From NCBI GenBank assembly GCA_002382605.1, contig DFYG01000129.1, positions 1 through 9,222 on the forward strand: DNA of 9,222 bases, written 5' to 3'. Below the pieces are notes generated by a model. That model saw only the letters and a program-made list of their open reading frames with translations. It did not search any database and was not told the origin of the DNA. This DNA comes from Synergistaceae bacterium UBA4088. GTDB lineage: Bacteria > Synergistota > Synergistia > Synergistales > Thermovirgaceae. Position numbers and translations under genes: made by a program. Positions 5,729 through 9,222 of this stretch are shown here, in pieces. How positions within the stretch are numbered: the first letter of the stretch is position 1; the number at the start of each line of letters is the position of its first letter.

Positions 5729-8565
5729 TAGGTGATTGGCACTACAGCCCGGACCACGGACAGCTTTGTCAGATTATTGAATCCCAGACGCTCTGGGGTG
5801 AGACGACTTGCCGCGTCTGGCTGCCCGAGCGAGACTCTGTGGTCCGTATCCCTGCTTCCCGGCTCAAACCCATTGAGAGTGCCGGTACCAGTTCGCCGGA
5901 CAATATCGCCTACATCGCCGCTGCCGCGCGGGTGGCAGACGCATTAACCCAGGATGTTTTGCTCGCACCTATCGAGTCCTCGGTCATTCCGCTTCCGCAT
6001 CAAATACGGGCGTTATCCCGTGCAATCGGCAATGATCGGGTGCGCTATCTTCTCGCGGACGAGGTTGGGCTGGGCAAAACCATCGAGGCCGGTCTCATTC
6101 TGCGGGAGCTGAAGCTTCGCGGGCTGGTCAAGCGGACATTGGTCATCGCCCCGAAGGGGCTGGTGGGCCAGTGGGTCAGCGAAATGCGCTTCCATTTCGG
6201 GGAGACATTCCAACCCGTGCTTCCCGAGGACATTAAAACCTTGAAGCGAATCGCTCCGGTATCGAGCACGGAAAACGGCGAGAAGGGAAATCACGATCCA
6301 GAAGTTTTGCCTGCTAATGCATGGCAGATGTTCTTTCAAGTGGTAGTGCCCATGGATTCGGTCAAGCCCCTGGACAAGCGCCGTGGGTGGAGCGCTGCTC
6401 AGGTGGGTGAATACAACCGTGAACGATTCGAGGACCTGATATCCGCGGGGTGGGATCTGGTCATTGTAGATGAAGCGCACCGTCTCGGCGGCAGCACCGA
6501 TCAGGTCGCCCGCTTCAAGCTGGGTCAGGGGCTCGCCGAGGCAGCTCCGTATTTCCTGCTGCTCTCGGCCACGCCTCACCAAGGGAAGACGGACGCTTTT
6601 CATCGGCTGGTTTCCCTGATCGACGCCCAGGAGTTTCCGGACGTCAGCAGCGTCACCCGCGAGCGGGTCCAGCCGTATGTGATCCGTACCGAAAAACATC
6701 GCGCGATCGATGCCGAGGGAAAGCCTTTGTTCAAGCCCCGGCGCACACAACTTGTTCCTGTTTCCTGGGAGGAGCGCCACCGCAATCAGCAATTCCTTTA
6801 TGAGGCGGTCACCGAATACGTGCGGGAAGGCTACAATCAAGCCATGCGTGAGAAACGCAGCTATATCGGCTTCCTGATGATTCTGATGCAGCGTTTAGTG
6901 GTCTCTAGCACGAGCGCCATCCGCACCACGCTTGAGAAGCGGCTGGAGGTGCTGGCCGCACCCCAGGAGCAACTGACCCTTTTCCCGCTCGCTTCCGAGG
7001 AGGAGTGGGCGGACCTAGATGGCCAGGAACAGGTCGATGTGCTCCTTCGTACTCGCCTGAAAGCGCTCAAGAACGAGCGTGCCGAGGTTAAGCTGTTGTT
7101 GGAAGCAGGGACCCGTTGTGATCAGGCGGGACCGGATGCCAAGGCCGAGGCGTTGCTCGACTGGCTCTACCGTCTTCAGTCCGAGGAGGGGGACCCGGAG
7201 CTTAAAGCGCTGGTGTTCACCGAGTTCGTTCCCACCCAGGAGATGCTGCGTCGGTTTCTGGCGGAACGCGGGTTCTCGGTGGTTTGCCTGAACGGCTCCA
7301 TGGAAATGGAAGAACGCAAGCGAGTTCAGGAAGCCTTCGCCAAGGATGCCCGCATCCTCATCTCCACCGACGCCGGTGGTGAGGGCTTGAATCTGCAGTT
7401 CTGCCACGTCGTGGTCAACTACGATATTCCTTGGAACCCGATGCGCCTGGAACAGCGGATAGGCAGGGTGGACCGTATCGGCCAGACCCATGTGGTGCGT
7501 GCGGTCAATTTCGTGTTCGAGGGGTCCGTCGAGCACCGGGTCCGGGAGGTGTTGGAGCAGAAACTCGCAGTCATTTTCGAAGAGTTTGGCATCGACAAGA
7601 CCGGCGACGTCCTCGACTCGGCCCAGGCGGGCCACATGTTCGACGAAATGTATGTCGAGGCGATCCTCAATCCCGAAAAGGTTGAAGAATCGGTGGAGAG
7701 CGTAATCGCCCGCTTGCAGGAGCAGGCCCGCGAGGCGAGAACCACGGCATCCGTTCTCGGCGCAACCGATAACCTTGAACCCGGCGAAGCCCAGCGGCTG
7801 CTGACTCACCCGCTCCCCCATTGGGTCGAACGCATGACCGTGAGCTATCTCAAAGCACACGGGGGCAAAGCCGAGAGGAAGAGCCAGAGCTGGAACCTGA
7901 CCTGGCCCGACGGCGAAACCTGCGAGAACGTGGTATTCACCGGCAAGGAGGCAGAGAGGCTTCCAACTGCGCGCCACCTTACCCTGGAGGAACCGAAAGT
8001 GCGCGGGCTGGCCATGCGGCTTCCCCGTTTCGCGCCGGGCCAGCCGGTACCGGTGGTGTCGATTCCCGGCATATCTGCCGAAGTTAAAGGCATCTGGTCT
8101 CTCTGGCGGATCGCCATCACCACTATGGAGTGGAATCGCCGGAGGATCATGCCTCTCTTCCTGGCTGACACCGGCATGGTCTTCATGCCAACGGCAAGGC
8201 ACGTTTGGGATCAACTCCTTGTGGCAAGTCCACAAGTCCACTCTGTTCTGGAACCATTGATCTCGCAATCTGCATTCGAAAAGTTGCGGATTGCCTCGGA
8301 GGAACACGGAAGGCCCATATACGAGACGCTTGTTCAGGAGCACCGAGCCCGAATCGCTCGCGAGCGTGAAAGGGCCGACTACGCCTTTGCTGCCCGCCGT
8401 AGAACCACAGAGCGGATCGGTTTGCCTCAGGTTCGTAACTATCGTCTGAATCTACTGACCCAGGAGGAACGATCCTTCCAGGACCAGCTTGAACAGAAGG
8501 CATCTGCCTATCCCGAAATGGTGCCGCTGCTTGTAGTCCGGGTGGAAGGCGGTGGCCATGAGTAG
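5725..8565 (+). CDS. brxHII: BREX type 3 SNF2-family DEAH helicase BrxHII
   Basis: This 946-residue superfamily 2 ATPase of the SNF2/RapA type (COG0553) is the helicase of type 3 BREX. It should use ATP to move along or remodel DNA during phage exclusion. All core motifs are intact: PHQ (91-93), Walker A region DEVGLGKT (112-119, K118), DEAH (249-252), SATPHQGK (281-288), the second-lobe strand ALVFTEF, STDAGGEG (from 547), and arginine-finger motif QRIGRVDRIGQ (577-587). Residues 12-50 (GQLCQIIE to ASRLKPI) may be a small beta-barrel as in RapA. The last 350 residues are a charged, partly coiled-coil region typical of the family in length but without a motif I can name. The start is TTG 5725 by Shine-Dalgarno spacing; TTG 5719 would add two residues. 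The gene overlaps the upstream one by 4 bases and pglZ by 8. A DISARM DrmD helicase is similar, but the neighbours point to BREX. Confidence 0.92.
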   Translation: MIGDWHYSPDHGQLCQIIESQTLWGETTCRVWLPERDSVVRIPASRLKPIESAGTSSPDNIAYIAAAARVADALTQDVLLAPIESSVIPLPHQIRALSRAIGNDRVRYLLADEVGLGKTIEAGLILRELKLRGLVKRTLVIAPKGLVGQWVSEMRFHFGETFQPVLPEDIKTLKRIAPVSSTENGEKGNHDPEVLPANAWQMFFQVVVPMDSVKPLDKRRGWSAAQVGEYNRERFEDLISAGWDLVIVDEAHRLGGSTDQVARFKLGQGLAEAAPYFLLLSATPHQGKTDAFHRLVSLIDAQEFPDVSSVTRERVQPYVIRTEKHRAIDAEGKPLFKPRRTQLVPVSWEERHRNQQFLYEAVTEYVREGYNQAMREKRSYIGFLMILMQRLVVSSTSAIRTTLEKRLEVLAAPQEQLTLFPLASEEEWADLDGQEQVDVLLRTRLKALKNERAEVKLLLEAGTRCDQAGPDAKAEALLDWLYRLQSEEGDPELKALVFTEFVPTQEMLRRFLAERGFSVVCLNGSMEMEERKRVQEAFAKDARILISTDAGGEGLNLQFCHVVVNYDIPWNPMRLEQRIGRVDRIGQTHVVRAVNFVFEGSVEHRVREVLEQKLAVIFEEFGIDKTGDVLDSAQAGHMFDEMYVEAILNPEKVEESVESVIARLQEQAREARTTASVLGATDNLEPGEAQRLLTHPLPHWVERMTVSYLKAHGGKAERKSQSWNLTWPDGETCENVVFTGKEAERLPTARHLTLEEPKVRGLAMRLPRFAPGQPVPVVSIPGISAEVKGIWSLWRIAITTMEWNRRRIMPLFLADTGMVFMPTARHVWDQLLVASPQVHSVLEPLISQSAFEKLRIASEEHGRPIYETLVQEHRARIARERERADYAFAARRRTTERIGLPQVRNYRLNLLTQEERSFQDQLEQKASAYPEMVPLLVVRVEGGGHE
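8544..8549 (+). promoter_or_regulatory. Ribosome binding site of pglZ
   Basis: GGAAGG inside the last codons of brxHII ends 8 bases before ATG 8558. It supports that start, which overlaps the brxHII stop by 8 bases. Confidence 0.6.
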
Positions 8566-9222
8566 CTGGCGTGACCAAATCTTGAAAGAATTCACCCCTA
8601 AAGTCGCTCGGCTCACGCTGGTAGCCGATCCAGACGGACTCCTCCTCGAAGAAGGAATTCTTGAAGGCATCCGCGAGCGTGGATTCGAGCTGATCCCGTT
8701 TGAAGACCACATCGCGTTCCGTTTTGCCTATGAGTCGAAGTTCCGCTCTCGCTGGGACCGCGGAGAGAACACGGACCTCGTCGTCGTATTGCGCTCGCAA
8801 GCCAACGACCTCAGTGGGTTGCCGTATGATCTCCTCCATGCCGGCCGCAGACTCTTCTTCAACCTCGGCGACATTTTCCCAAACCTCAGCTATCCGGTCG
8901 TGACTGCCCTGGATCGAGGAGACCTCGATGTATTGTATGAGGCCCAGAGGAGACATGCTCCGGGGCAGTTAGGCGACAATGCCACGAAAGAATTCATTCT
9001 GCGGCACGTTTTTGGAATCGCGCCAGAGTTGATTAATAAGCCATCGGACCTCTTGCGAGTATTGCTCCGTCGCCATTACCGCGGCCAGCGTATTCCAAAG
9101 GAACTCGATGAACGTTTTTTCCAACTCCTACGGCAGAATGCACAGTTCGACGGATGGCCGCTGGAGAGATTGATGGCAGATCGAGAGGCTTTCTTCACCT
9201 TTCTCCAGGAGCGATGGCCGTT
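8558..9222 (+). CDS. pglZ: BREX type 3 PglZ, N-terminal 221 residues, 3' end cut off
   Basis: The frame starting at ATG 8558 (MSSWRDQILKEFTPKVARL) stays open to the end of the window, giving 221 whole codons. PglZ belongs to the alkaline phosphatase superfamily and is a core BREX protein, essential for phage exclusion. The part seen is its N-terminal region: VARLTLVADPDGLLLEEGIL (17-36), then FELIPFEDHIAFRFAYESKF, the strand TDLVVVLRS, and the stretch RRHAPGQLGDNATKEFILRH in the middle. I recognise this as the start of type 3 PglZ proteins by overall resemblance. The metal-binding phosphatase core normally comes later and would be outside the window, so catalytic residues cannot be checked. 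The start codon overlaps the brxHII stop (8563-8565), so translation is coupled. GC matches brxHII more than the middle of pglXI. The long open frame on the opposite strand here is a shadow of this gene. Confidence 0.87.
   Translation, partial: MSSWRDQILKEFTPKVARLTLVADPDGLLLEEGILEGIRERGFELIPFEDHIAFRFAYESKFRSRWDRGENTDLVVVLRSQANDLSGLPYDLLHAGRRLFFNLGDIFPNLSYPVVTALDRGDLDVLYEAQRRHAPGQLGDNATKEFILRHVFGIAPELINKPSDLLRVLLRRHYRGQRIPKELDERFFQLLRQNAQFDGWPLERLMADREAFFTFLQERWP

Noticed and set aside
6013..6840. 275-residue open frame on the minus strand
   Set aside because: It is antisense to the first helicase lobe of brxHII and has no independent support.
7015..8343. 442-residue open frame on the minus strand
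   Set aside because: It lies fully antisense to brxHII, whose helicase motifs are intact. Long antisense frames are common in GC-rich genes, and the translation has no recognisable domain.
1923..8565. DISARM system (methylase plus SNF2 helicase)
   Set aside because: The helicase resembles DrmD, but a PglZ gene follows directly and a BrxC-type protein precedes the methylase, which matches type 3 BREX.
8183..8956. 257-residue open frame on the minus strand
   Set aside because: It is antisense to the end of brxHII and the start of pglZ; the forward pglZ frame explains this stretch.

Overview
The window is a stretch of one bacterial operon, all on the + strand, with no gap longer than 9 bases between genes and no RNA genes, insertion sequences, CRISPR repeats, promoters or terminators that I can see. 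I read it as the central part of a type 3 BREX phage-defence locus. The known type 3 order is brxF, brxC (pglY), pglXI, brxHII, pglZ, brxA. Here the order is: 3' part of a brxC-like (DUF6079-type) gene (1-1913), a zinc-ribbon adenine methyltransferase pglXI (1923-4766), an extra nuclease-like gene (4769-5728), the SNF2-type helicase brxHII (5725-8565), and the 5' part of pglZ (8558-9222). brxF and the ATPase half of brxC should lie to the left; the rest of pglZ and brxA should lie to the right.

The departure from the textbook layout is the 319-residue protein between pglXI and brxHII. Its N-terminal third looks like an Mrr/PD-(D/E)xK nuclease fold (E20, SGSDSGRD, VQCTNQK). It is followed by a conserved-looking module containing FDRPAFYTPF and a CGC-N4-C cysteine cluster. 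It sits 2 bases after pglXI and overlaps the start of brxHII, so it is co-translated with the BREX core. This makes it the best candidate here for an undescribed component: an accessory nuclease built into a BREX operon, whose core is not known to cut DNA.

How the parts work together, from family knowledge: PglX marks host DNA by adenine methylation. BrxC (ATPase), PglZ (alkaline-phosphatase superfamily) and the BrxH helicase are needed to block replication of unmarked phage DNA. The added nuclease could cut DNA sensed by the BREX complex, or act on modified phage DNA that the BREX mark does not cover. Both are inferences.

Organism: a mesophilic-looking bacterium with GC-rich genes (hand-counted 60-base rows in brxC, brxHII and the ends of pglXI are 60-68% GC), GTG and TTG starts and strong Shine-Dalgarno sites. 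This would fit a proteobacterium, but the sequence does not fix a taxon. The middle of pglXI and the first half of the extra gene are clearly poorer in GC (counted rows 32-45%), which suggests a mosaic operon with exchanged parts.
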